Shown: positions 6,836 to 12,972 of the stretch, piece after piece | Layout: every line of letters begins with the position of its first letter | How positions within the stretch are numbered: the stretch's first letter is position 1 | Position numbers and translations under genes: made by a program | The notes under the pieces: generated by a model | What the model saw: the letters and a program-made list of their open reading frames with translations, nothing else | What the model was told of the DNA's origin: nothing | Database searches by the model: none | DNA from: a virus | Direction: 5' to 3' (one strand) | IMG/VR virus record: IMGVR_UViG_3300027741_000274 | Span: 1 to 23,390 of that record | Length of the DNA: 23,390 bases

Positions 6836-7311
6836 CGGATGTACCTCCCATCGCGAAGCATTGTCACACCTAGTTCAACCGTCAGCCACCGCTGGCCGAC
6901 GCCGGCCTCCGCCAGCATCGAAAGCCCTTTCTCGACGCTCTCGGCCCAGCGCTTCGCCGCCTCGTCGTCCATCGGCAGCGACAGCCCGACGACCTCCTTG
7001 ATGCCGGCACAGATGATCGCCCGCGCGCAGTCGGCGCAGGCGAACCAGGGGCAGTAGAGCGTCGCCCCAGCCGTCGGCACGCCGGCCGCCGCCGCGGCGT
7101 AGATCACCCCGCGCTCGGCGTGCTCCATGAACGAATACTTGAGCGGCCTTTCGAGCCGCTCGCCCGTAACTGCGACGCCCGCCGGGAATCTGTTGGCGGC
7201 GTAGATCAGCCGCCGGCCAGACGCCAGCACCGCGCCGTTCTGGGTGCTCGGGTCATCGGATCGGGTGGCCGCGTAGCGGCAGGCTTCGCGGAGGTAGTCG
7301 GTTTCGGTCAT
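6829..7311 (-). CDS. dCMP deaminase family protein
   Basis: This 160-residue protein has the zinc-dependent cytidine/deoxycytidylate deaminase signature: HAE at residues 64-66 (zinc ligand and proton shuttle) and CADC at 92-95 (two zinc cysteines). The local form is YCPWFACADCARAI, in which the usual Pro before the first zinc Cys is Ala. These enzymes convert dCMP to dUMP, which feeds thymidylate synthesis. The next gene, a nucleotide kinase, overlaps by 7 bases, so both probably act on the dNMP pool of the infected cell. The start is fixed by ATGA overlap. Its first 20 bases are repeated 693 bp away. Confidence 0.88.
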   Translation of the reverse strand: MTETDYLREACRYAATRSDDPSTQNGAVLASGRRLIYAANRFPAGVAVTGERLERPLKYSFMEHAERGVIYAAAAAGVPTAGATLYCPWFACADCARAIICAGIKEVVGLSLPMDDEAAKRWAESVEKGLSMLAEAGVGQRWLTVELGVTMLRDGRYIRC

Positions 7312-7312
7312 G
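7293..7312. repeat. 20-bp direct repeat, copy 2 (start of deaminase gene)
   Basis: These 20 bases are identical to 7986-8005. This copy covers the start codon and first codons of the dCMP deaminase and the stop of the gene before it. Exact recombination between copies would remove 693 bp and leave HNH and deaminase genes joined with the same ATGA overlap. Confidence 0.95.
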
Positions 7313-7586
7313 TTTCACCCTTTACCCAATGCACGCGGGCGGCACGGTGCCCCCGCCAGAAAAACAGAGTTCCGCCGCCGTTGTCTCGCCGAATCGCCGG
7401 GACGTAGCCCCACATGAGAATCGCCTCGCCGTACTGCGGCGGCATTTCGTCTGGAACCCAAAACAGCACCCGATCGCCAGCCTTGAGCGAGTATTCCTGC
7501 CCCGGCGGCTCGCCTTCCCACCCGTGCGAAAACGTATTCCCAAATGCAAACAGGCAGACGAAAGCGAACAGGTGACAGAAGGTCAT
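7308..7586 (-). CDS. Small exported or membrane-anchored protein, 92 aa
   Basis: The N-terminus is a clear hydrophobic signal-like segment (residues 2-19, TFCHLFAFVCLFAFGNTF), followed by a polar turn (SHGWEGEPPGQEY). Cleavage after about residue 20 is likely, though a retained anchor is possible. The mature part of about 70 residues is Trp- and Gly-rich (GDRVLFWVPDEM, FFWRGHRAARVHWVKG) and may form a small beta barrel. Start by ATGA overlap with the preceding gene. Small phage envelope proteins of this size include superinfection-exclusion and lysis-control factors, but nothing in the sequence proves that role. Confidence 0.6.
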   Translation of the reverse strand: MTFCHLFAFVCLFAFGNTFSHGWEGEPPGQEYSLKAGDRVLFWVPDEMPPQYGEAILMWGYVPAIRRDNGGGTLFFWRGHRAARVHWVKGET

Positions 7587-7939
7587 GGCGACTCCTTCAC
7601 GTCTGCGCTCTCACGGGCAGGCAGTGCGACGACAATCCTTTTCATCGCCCCGCGGAAGCACTGAGCAAGAAAGATGTCGCGGTCTTCGCCTTCCCTTCGG
7701 CCAACAACGAGCACTTCGCTCGCGTAGCATTCCGGCGGGCACTCTGGAAAGAGGGGGCTGCATCCCGTATAGAAAAGCTCGTCCTGCTCAAGCAGATAAT
7801 CAACGCGAAATGGGATAAATTGCATGGCAGAAAAGAACTCCGCCGTGACCGCCGGGTGCTCGCAGATGAATCGCCGCGCTACCCGAAACTTGGCGTATCG
7901 CCTGGTGAGATCAATGGGCATTCGAGGCTCCTTGGTCAT
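7583..7939 (-). CDS. Hypothetical protein, 118 aa, in repeat-bounded segment
   Basis: I do not recognise this protein. It starts with ATGA overlap at 7939 (a second Met lies six codons on). The N-terminal half is basic and aromatic (RRYAKFRVARRFICEHPAV, then FIPFRVDYLLEQDELFY). The middle has a cysteine/proline group (CSPLFPECPPECY), and the rest is a beta-helix pattern ending KRIVVALPARE. No signal peptide or membrane helix is visible. It lies in the 693-bp segment between 20-bp repeats, so it is probably accessory cargo rather than a core phage gene. Confidence 0.6.
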   Translation of the reverse strand: MTKEPRMPIDLTRRYAKFRVARRFICEHPAVTAEFFSAMQFIPFRVDYLLEQDELFYTGCSPLFPECPPECYASEVLVVGRREGEDRDIFLAQCFRGAMKRIVVALPARESADVKESP

Positions 7940-8004
7940 TGCGTCGGCCCCGCAACGTGCATGGAAGAAAGGCCGCCCTCGGGGCGGTAGTCGGTTTCGG
8001 TCAT
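7936..8004 (-). CDS. 22-codon mini-ORF, duplicated start of the deaminase gene
   Basis: The ATG at 8004 overlaps the HNH stop (ATGA), and its own TGA overlaps the ATG of the next gene (ATGA). A GAGG element lies five bases upstream. The product begins MTETDY, identical to the first six residues of the deaminase at 7311, encoded by the same bases, and then diverges (RPEGGLSSMHVAGPTQ). It is most likely a remnant of the deaminase 5' end left by an insertion, now serving to couple translation. A functional 22-residue peptide cannot be excluded. Confidence 0.5.
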   Translation of the reverse strand: MTETDYRPEGGLSSMHVAGPTQ

Positions 8005-8005
8005 G
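7986..8005. repeat. 20-bp direct repeat, copy 1 (bounds a 693-bp segment)
   Basis: The plus-strand sequence is GGTAGTCGGTTTCGGTCATG. The same 20 bases occur at 7293-7312, and the bases either side differ. Copy 1 covers the stop of the HNH gene and the start of the mini-ORF. Confidence 0.95.
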
Positions 8006-8786
8006 CGGTCCTCGGTGCGGGACACGCTTCTTTCGCCCTGGCTATGTCGGAGAGACTCCACCGCCTGCCCTCCGGCTTCTGTATGACGAGTCGGTCTCGT
8101 TTGGCGCAGTTCTCTTTGGCCCACAAAGGCCGGAGGTTTGTGTAGTGGAACGCGATTCGCTGCTGCGATTCGTCGGCCAAGTCAAACGCCGCGCACGGAA
8201 CGCCGTGGTCGATGTGCCATTTGCCCGCGTTCGACCAGCTCATCTCATCGACAAACTGCGACTCAAGCCATCCAACCAGCTCGTCGGCCGTGCAGCCGGC
8301 AAGCTCAATCGTCCTGGCAGACTTCTTTGCGGCCGCGCTTCTGATAGCCATGTAAACCCTGTGTCGAAGTCGGCTGGCAATCATGTACTGCACGTTCGAC
8401 TTCAGCTTGGCTTTGTGCCTCCGGTAGGCGAGAGCCTTGTTCGCGGCTCGATATTTGCGACACTTCTCCAAAATGCTTTCGCGGCATCTCGCGTACCACT
8501 CTTTTGACTGCTTCGCAATCTTGCTTTTGTTTTCTTCCGCGTACCGCGGCTTATATTCGCGCAGATAGGCAAGCCTCGCGATCCTTCTCTCGGGACTCTC
8601 CGACGCGCGTATTCTTGCCGCCCTTTTTCTCATTTCGCTCAGGCGACGTTCTCTTTGCTCAGGCGTCTCAGTCCGGCGTCTCTCTTGAGACGCGGCGTTT
8701 TCTCTCTTACGCATCTCCGCCTTCTTTTCGGCTGGCATTGATGCGTATGCGGCTCTTCTTGCAGCGAGCCTCTCGTCTTTGGTCAC
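8001..8786 (-). CDS. HNH-type endonuclease
   Basis: This 261-residue protein has two parts. Residues 1-130 are a highly charged helix rich in Arg, Lys and Glu (several ..RR.. and ..ER.. repeats), probably a DNA-binding or coiled-coil arm. The C-terminal part has ADELVGWLESQF near 167-178, then GKWHIDHGVPCAAFDL (188-203) and HYTNLRPLWAKENCAKRD (214-231). The HIDH pair with a later Asn/His set is the beta-beta-alpha metal site of HNH nucleases, and this 'HIDH...F.LTD...HYTNLQPLWA..N' form is common in phage-encoded free-standing HNH proteins. Such enzymes often act as homing endonucleases near the genes they target. It starts by ATGA overlap with the phosphoesterase stop. Confidence 0.85.
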   Translation of the reverse strand: MTKDERLAARRAAYASMPAEKKAEMRKRENAASQERRRTETPEQRERRLSEMRKRAARIRASESPERRIARLAYLREYKPRYAEENKSKIAKQSKEWYARCRESILEKCRKYRAANKALAYRRHKAKLKSNVQYMIASRLRHRVYMAIRSAAAKKSARTIELAGCTADELVGWLESQFVDEMSWSNAGKWHIDHGVPCAAFDLADESQQRIAFHYTNLRPLWAKENCAKRDRLVIQKPEGRRWSLSDIARAKEACPAPRTA

Positions 8787-9958
8787 GGCTTGCTCCCCGC
8801 GTATGCCATGTGCAACTCAAGCATTCCGCCCTCCGGTGCGTAGACGAATCCCTGCATGGCCCGCTCCGCGCCGACAAAACCCATGTCGAAATGCCACGCA
8901 TCGCTTGGGACGACAGTGGGGTGCGTTCGGACAATGACCCCGTCGATGGTGCTGATCTCCGCGGCCTGGTGATGGAGGTGGCCGACGTGCCACTCCCTGT
9001 GAGCGCAGTGCGCCCAGTGGGCGGCAGCCTCGAGCGCCATGATCCCGGCTAGCCTCTTCTTTCCCTTGTCGCCGTGCGTCACGCCAACAAGGTTCTTGCC
9101 GTGAACGAGGTACTTTCGGCTTGTGTACTCCGCGTTCACCGTGACCCGCTTGTCGTTGCGGTATCTCTCGACCAGTATCTTTTGAAGTGCCCACGTCATC
9201 GCCGTGTCGTGGTTGCCGGGGACGATGACAACATCGGTCTGAACGCTGCCCGCAGACATCTCGACGGCCTTGAACACCACCTCCGCCGCGCTTTCGATGG
9301 CTTTCTGGATGCGGGTGTCACGGTCGAGGTAGGTGCCAGAGGTGGTCGTGCCGGAGATCGTGTCGAAGTGAAGTGTGTCCCCGGCAAGTACGATGGACCG
9401 TCTCGTGACGCCGAGCGACTCGCTCCTCTGAATCAGCTCCGAGGTGGTCTTGGCGGCGACTTGTTCAGCGATGGAGATGTCGTAGTCGTGGCCCGTGGCG
9501 TGCCTCCACGATCGCGATCCCATGTGGAGGTCGCTGATGACAACGAGGCTCCAGAGGCCGTCCCGTCGCTTGCGGTGCTTCGGCGTCTTCGGTACGGCGA
9601 TCTGCTTGCTCGCCGCCGCGACCATCGCCTCGACGCATTCCTTGACGCTCGGCCCAGCCTTCGGCTTGAGCTTCACCCAGACGCGGTGCAGCTCGGTGAC
9701 TGTTACGCCGCCCTCGCCGTCTGCCGCCCCGACCTCCCACTTGGTCGCCTCGGATGCGGCGACTTCGTAGCGGCTCATATCCGCCTCGATGTGCGCGAGC
9801 AAGTCCTCGACGGTCTTGATGCGGCGGCTGGTCGAGCGTGCCTCGACAACGTCGCCCTCGCGCCGCTGCGTCACCTGTTCGGCGTCGGCGGCCGGCTTCG
9901 GCGTGGTCGCGGCGGCGGCGGCTGCCAGGATGCCGTCGGCTAGTTGCTGGTCAGCCAT
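8783..9958 (-). CDS. Calcineurin-like metallophosphoesterase
   Basis: The C-terminal two thirds of this 391-residue protein carry the full metallophosphoesterase motif set. These are DLH (residues 143-145), GD (193-194, in VLAGDTLHFD), GNHD (about 248-251), THGD (295-297) and GHLHH (326-330). These residues bind two metal ions that hydrolyse phosphoesters of nucleic acids, nucleotides or proteins. Residues 1-135 are an extra region, Ala-rich and then charged, with KLKPKAGPSVKECVEAM and a basic stretch KTPKHRKRR just before the catalytic domain. That region may bind DNA or a partner. The substrate cannot be told. It overlaps genes on both sides, including an ATGA with the HNH gene. Confidence 0.88.
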   Translation of the reverse strand: MADQQLADGILAAAAAATTPKPAADAEQVTQRREGDVVEARSTSRRIKTVEDLLAHIEADMSRYEVAASEATKWEVGAADGEGGVTVTELHRVWVKLKPKAGPSVKECVEAMVAAASKQIAVPKTPKHRKRRDGLWSLVVISDLHMGSRSWRHATGHDYDISIAEQVAAKTTSELIQRSESLGVTRRSIVLAGDTLHFDTISGTTTSGTYLDRDTRIQKAIESAAEVVFKAVEMSAGSVQTDVVIVPGNHDTAMTWALQKILVERYRNDKRVTVNAEYTSRKYLVHGKNLVGVTHGDKGKKRLAGIMALEAAAHWAHCAHREWHVGHLHHQAAEISTIDGVIVRTHPTVVPSDAWHFDMGFVGAERAMQGFVYAPEGGMLELHMAYAGSKP

Positions 9959-10200
9959 CCGGCGACGGTCCTCTTGTTGGCCGGGAGCTTGCAGCCGAGC
10001 GGCTCAAGCTGGCGGTAGATGTTCTCAGCAACGCGGATGGGCAGCGTCTTGGTCGCCTGCCTGGTCGCCTGGAACCGCTGCCTGACGAGGAGGAGCGTGG
10101 CCTTGTGCTCCTCGGGGATCGCGTCGAACCAGTCTGCCACCTTCCGGACCGAAGCCTGGGTGGCTTCGGCGAGAATCTTGTCAGCCAGTGCTTCGTCCAC
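9940..10200 (-). CDS. Small protein with a possible DNA-binding C-terminus
   Basis: The frame is well supported from the GTG at 10200 to the stop at 9942-9940 (86 residues). A GAGG element lies five bases before the GTG. The product is helical and charged: DEALADKILAEATQASVRKVADWFDAIPEEHKATLLL. It ends in KLPANKRTVAGWLTSN, which has the look of the second half of a helix-turn-helix (small residue, R-T-V-x-x-W-L). The open frame runs on to 10677, but that part is the shadow of other genes. The gene overlaps the metallophosphoesterase gene by 19 bases, so the two are probably made together. Confidence 0.6.
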   Translation of the reverse strand: MDEALADKILAEATQASVRKVADWFDAIPEEHKATLLLVRQRFQATRQATKTLPIRVAENIYRQLEPLGCKLPANKRTVAGWLTSN

Positions 10201-10291
10201 CAGACCCTCGCTCGAACTGGATGGGGAGCATCTCCTCGACCTCGGCGTCGAGGTCGTCGCAGAACTCGTCGTCGATGGGCCACCAGGGCAT
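10181..10291 (-). CDS. Short acidic ORF (36 aa), perhaps the first part of a split gene
   Basis: The ATG at 10291 has a good ribosome site (AAGGA, 8 bases upstream). The product starts MPWWPIDDEFCDDLDAEVEE and is strongly acidic. The frame stops at 10183-10181 inside the next coding frame. Dropping one base near 10205 would join it to that next frame as ...IQFERG-LVDEALADKI. It may be a stand-alone small gene, or the true start of the downstream protein broken by a +1 shift or a base error. Confidence 0.45.
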   Translation of the reverse strand: MPWWPIDDEFCDDLDAEVEEMLPIQFERGSGGRSTG

Positions 10292-10316
10292 CGCTCGAGT
10301 CCTTGAGCGAGGTTGT

Positions 10317-10344
10317 ATTGTCCGGTAGGACGCTTTGGGGTCAA
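10317..10344 (-). promoter_or_regulatory. Promoter-like sequence ahead of the non-structural block
   Basis: In the short gap between the TAA at 10347 and the ATG at 10291, the minus strand reads TTGACC (10344-10339), a 16-base spacer, then GACAAT (10322-10317). This is five of six and four of six matches to bacterial -35 and -10 consensus. It is one of the few real gaps in the operon. The match is modest and chance is possible. Confidence 0.3.
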
Positions 10345-10346
10345 CC

Positions 10347-10709
10347 TTATTTTACCCCGTCCGGTGGCTCCCCCGGTGGGGGGGAGGGCGGCGATCCGAT
10401 CCCGAGGGCGTACCCCGCCTGATTCAGCAGCTCCCGCCGCTCCTCGCACCCGCAGTCCTCGACGCCGAGCGCGGCGGCCACGCGACCGGGCGTGATGCCG
10501 ACGGCCGACAGGCCGGCGTGGACGTAGTCGCCCAGGCCGGGCGATCGCGGAGGCCGGACGGCACGCAGCACTGCCGTCGCATCGCCACCCTGCGAAGACA
10601 CGATTGCCGCCAAGGCGTCGTCGGTCGCCTTGCTTGCAGCGACAGCCAATACCAACGCCACGTCGCACCGTGGGCACGCTTCGGCGATGTGCGATCTGGC
10701 GTCTACCAC
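10347..10709 (-). CDS. Small Cys-motif protein (CPRC and CGC-x2-RR) of unknown function
   Basis: The 120-residue frame starts with GTG at 10709 and overlaps the end of the cysteine-rich gene by 7 bases. No ATG exists in the frame. It has a CPRC pair near residues 12-15 and, in the C-terminal part, GLGDYVHAGLSAVGITPGRV followed by DCGCEERRELLNQAG. The 'GLGD...G[IV]...CGC..RR..LN' form recurs in small phage-encoded proteins of unknown role; this is from memory and was not searched. Four cysteines could bind one zinc ion. The proline-rich tail (PPSPPPGEPPDG) is probably disordered. It closes the tail-tip gene group, with an intergenic region following. Confidence 0.6.
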   Translation of the reverse strand: MVDARSHIAEACPRCDVALVLAVAASKATDDALAAIVSSQGGDATAVLRAVRPPRSPGLGDYVHAGLSAVGITPGRVAAALGVEDCGCEERRELLNQAGYALGIGSPPSPPPGEPPDGVK

Positions 10710-11500
10710 GACAGCGTCACCGCAAAAGCGTGCTTGCCAGACGAGCCACCATTCCGACGAAAGAACATTTCAAGCATGCAGTATTGATCGGATGTTGTGT
10801 GCTGAGTTGTGCGAGAAATGGTGCTCTTAGGAGAGCACGACCGAAACCCTGACTGATCGGTAGTACACACGACATCGCCCCTGAATGTCGTCAGTTGCAG
10901 CTCGTTGAGCATTACCTGAATCGCGTTTCCATTGAATCGCGGAGGCGCGTTGGCGTTAAGTGAATAAATCGGGAAGACCGTATTCAGACTACCGCACGGC
11001 CACGAATATAACTCTGCCCGCTCCCACAACACTACGTCGGTCAGCTCACTGCCACCAAACTGATAAGGCATTGGGTCCCACAATACGTCCGGAGTGTATT
11101 GTCTCTGCCACTGGAAGCTACTGGCTTTGTTCCGGACAGTCGCCTCGCTCGCTGATTTCAGACCCGCAAAGATGTACGCCTTGTTTGGTATGTCGCCGGA
11201 GAGCGTAAGCGTTACTTCCGAGCCAACCGGAACTCGCAGCGCACAGTCCATCGAAATTGAGCCGGTGTAGTTGTTATAGAATCCAAGCTCACACTCGATC
11301 GCGTTCCCTTCTGAACAGTCGAGTACGTCAAAGCCCGAGCCGCTTTGTGATGTAAGGCTTGATTTTGTTCCGCAAACATCAAAGCCAAAAACTGCCCCGC
11401 GCGACGTGCGAACGCTTGAGAAAAACGCACTGGCGTTTGTTGGAGCCCACCTTAGTAGCTCGGGAACAGAGCAGCACGGCGAACACGGGCTCCCGAGCAT
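10703..11500 (-). CDS. Cysteine-rich protein of unknown function
   Basis: Starting at the ATG at 11500, next to the previous stop, the product has 265 residues and 11 cysteines. Three lie in the first ten residues (MLGSPCSPCC) and the others are spread singly or in D-C/E-C pairs through the chain. The body is beta-like (GFYNNYTGSISMDCALRVPVG, VTLTLSGDIPNKAYIFAGLK) and ends in FAVTLSW. Two 60-base stretches counted by hand gave 53-55 percent GC, lower than the fibre genes. No signal peptide is evident with this start. Disulphide- or metal-stabilised virion protein is possible, but no function can be assigned. A longer open frame to 11554 exists, but it would overlap the previous gene. Confidence 0.6.
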   Translation of the reverse strand: MLGSPCSPCCSVPELLRWAPTNASAFFSSVRTSRGAVFGFDVCGTKSSLTSQSGSGFDVLDCSEGNAIECELGFYNNYTGSISMDCALRVPVGSEVTLTLSGDIPNKAYIFAGLKSASEATVRNKASSFQWQRQYTPDVLWDPMPYQFGGSELTDVVLWERAELYSWPCGSLNTVFPIYSLNANAPPRFNGNAIQVMLNELQLTTFRGDVVCTTDQSGFRSCSPKSTISRTTQHTTSDQYCMLEMFFRRNGGSSGKHAFAVTLSW

Positions 11501-11501
11501 G

Positions 11502-11858
11502 TCAGCACTCCGCAGCGATGAGAATCCACGTCGAGCCGACAAGGCCGCACGCAACCCTCTTCGTGCCGCTGCTCACGGTGATCGTCGCGAAGTAGTTCGT
11601 AGCCGTGAACGTCTGCGCGGGCGAGATCGCTGTGCCGTCGCCGTTCTGCTGAGTAACCGTCGCGCTGCTGCCCTTGCTCCAAGTGGCAGAAACGGTGCCC
11701 AGCCGGAGCGGCGGAGAGACGTAGTCGGGGCCACTGTCCAGGTACGTCGGTATCTTCGTGCCGCCGCCACCCAGCGGCAGCGAGTCCACCTTCTCGATGG
11801 TGGCCTCGAGCTTCTGCTTGAACTTCTCGCCGACGAGATAGCGGCCTGGCTCTGCCAT
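11502..11858 (-). CDS. Small virion-type protein, unknown function
   Basis: The 118-residue product begins one base after the previous stop. A short helical start (residues 9-27, GEKFKQKLEATIEKVDSLPL) is followed by a glycine turn and a Ser/Thr-rich beta domain. It ends in VACGLVGSTWILIAAEC, with a strongly hydrophobic last strand and a terminal cysteine. This layout suggests a small trimeric or attached structural part at the tail tip, but I recognise no family. The next gene starts right behind the stop (TGACATG). Confidence 0.6.
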   Translation of the reverse strand: MAEPGRYLVGEKFKQKLEATIEKVDSLPLGGGGTKIPTYLDSGPDYVSPPLRLGTVSATWSKGSSATVTQQNGDGTAISPAQTFTATNYFATITVSSGTKRVACGLVGSTWILIAAEC

Positions 11859-11859
11859 A

Positions 11860-12972
11860 TCAGGAAATCCACCGGATGCCGAAGGCGGAGAAGTTGTTGC
11901 CGAACGGCCGCTCGGGCTGGATGCAGATGCGATTGATCAGCACCGGCGGGTTTTGCGTCTGCACGTTGCGGGGCGTGCCGTCGTCATTCAAGGCGACCGG
12001 CTGGGCGGATGGGCGCTGGAGGTAGCCGCCGTCGCCGGCCGGCATGGTCACCATCGCGCGACCTCTTTTGCCTGACGTTCCCACCGCCAACGCAGACGGT
12101 TTGCCGCGGTCGGCCGTGACGGCGTAGTCATTGCCGAAAACGAGCACCTTGCCCAGCGAGTGCTCCAAGGCGAGTGCCTGCTGATCAACGTCGCTCCGGC
12201 CGAGGCCGGTGTTGACAATGTTCATCCCCGTCTGCGGCACCGCCATATCCCAGCCGATCGCCTCAGTGCCGTTTCGTGTGGCCGTCCAGTGCGCGCGGAT
12301 GGCGAAGCCAAAAGAGACCTTGAAGCCGCGGAACGTGCTGCCGCCGAACTGTTCGACCACTGGGTTGGACACGACCGACTGGAGCATACAGCCGTGGGGA
12401 AGTATTGTCAGGGAGCTAAAGGCGAACGTGTCGGAGTTGACGTAGCCAGTGTACTGGATGAGCTGACTCTGGTCGCTCGTCGAATACTGCTCAATGTTCA
12501 CCGTCACGACCGGCTCGAGCCGGGACAGGCCGTCCACGAGGTCGCCGGCAGGGTTGGTGTTCGGCTTCCAATCGCCCGACACTCCGTTGGTCACGAGCTT
12601 TCCGCTCCAGGCGGCGATCTCGGTGAGCGACGTGGACATTGAGTAGAGGGCTGGCCTGACCGCCGGCTCCTGCGTCTTCGGGTCGGGGACGCCGGGGGAG
12701 GCGCTCGGGCTCGTCCGGTAGGTCGCCGTGACGATCCGAACGTGCCGACTCTCGCCGTCGGCGGCGGCCTCGACGCTGACGCACGGGAGCGGCTCGTTCG
12801 GCCCGTAGGCGTCGCCGATCTGCACGCCGATCGCCTGGTGAACGTCCCACGACTCGTTCGGCGCGGAGAGCAGCACCCGCCACTTCCGGGTGGCCTGGTA
12901 CGCGCTGCCGCCCCCGTCCGAGCTGCGGGAGTAGGCGTTGCCCTGCGCGAGTTCCTTGACCATGCGTGGCAT
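11860..12972 (-). CDS. Tail tip / baseplate protein candidate downstream of the tape measure
   Basis: This 370-residue protein starts at an ATG sharing one base with the tape measure stop (TGATG), with AGGAG 7 bases upstream. It is soluble and beta-rich, with no membrane segment or low-complexity tail. Stretches such as TGYVNSDTFAFSSLTILPHG, FRGFKVSFGFAIRAHW and the C-terminal INRICIQPERPFGNNF suggest a globular structural protein. The first gene after the tape measure normally encodes the distal tail or hub protein, so a tail-tip role is likely from position. I do not recognise a specific family, and no catalytic motif is visible. Confidence 0.7.
   Translation of the reverse strand: MPRMVKELAQGNAYSRSSDGGGSAYQATRKWRVLLSAPNESWDVHQAIGVQIGDAYGPNEPLPCVSVEAAADGESRHVRIVTATYRTSPSASPGVPDPKTQEPAVRPALYSMSTSLTEIAAWSGKLVTNGVSGDWKPNTNPAGDLVDGLSRLEPVVTVNIEQYSTSDQSQLIQYTGYVNSDTFAFSSLTILPHGCMLQSVVSNPVVEQFGGSTFRGFKVSFGFAIRAHWTATRNGTEAIGWDMAVPQTGMNIVNTGLGRSDVDQQALALEHSLGKVLVFGNDYAVTADRGKPSALAVGTSGKRGRAMVTMPAGDGGYLQRPSAQPVALNDDGTPRNVQTQNPPVLINRICIQPERPFGNNFSAFGIRWIS

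Noticed and set aside
5522-7057. Plus-strand open frame of 511 codons
   Set aside because: It runs antisense through the fibre adaptor, membrane protein and nucleotide kinase genes, all with family motifs, and its translation is Arg/Gly/His-rich with no recognisable domain. Long antisense frames are common in GC-rich DNA.
7293-8005. Insertion sequence or transposon as explanation of the 20-bp repeats
   Set aside because: There is no transposase and no terminal inverted repeat was noticed, and the repeat is longer than usual target-site duplications.
10201-10677. N-terminal extension of the small protein at 9940-10200 up to 10677
   Set aside because: The frame is open but overlaps the Cys-motif gene and gives Arg/Gly/Ser-rich sequence without a usable start near a ribosome site.
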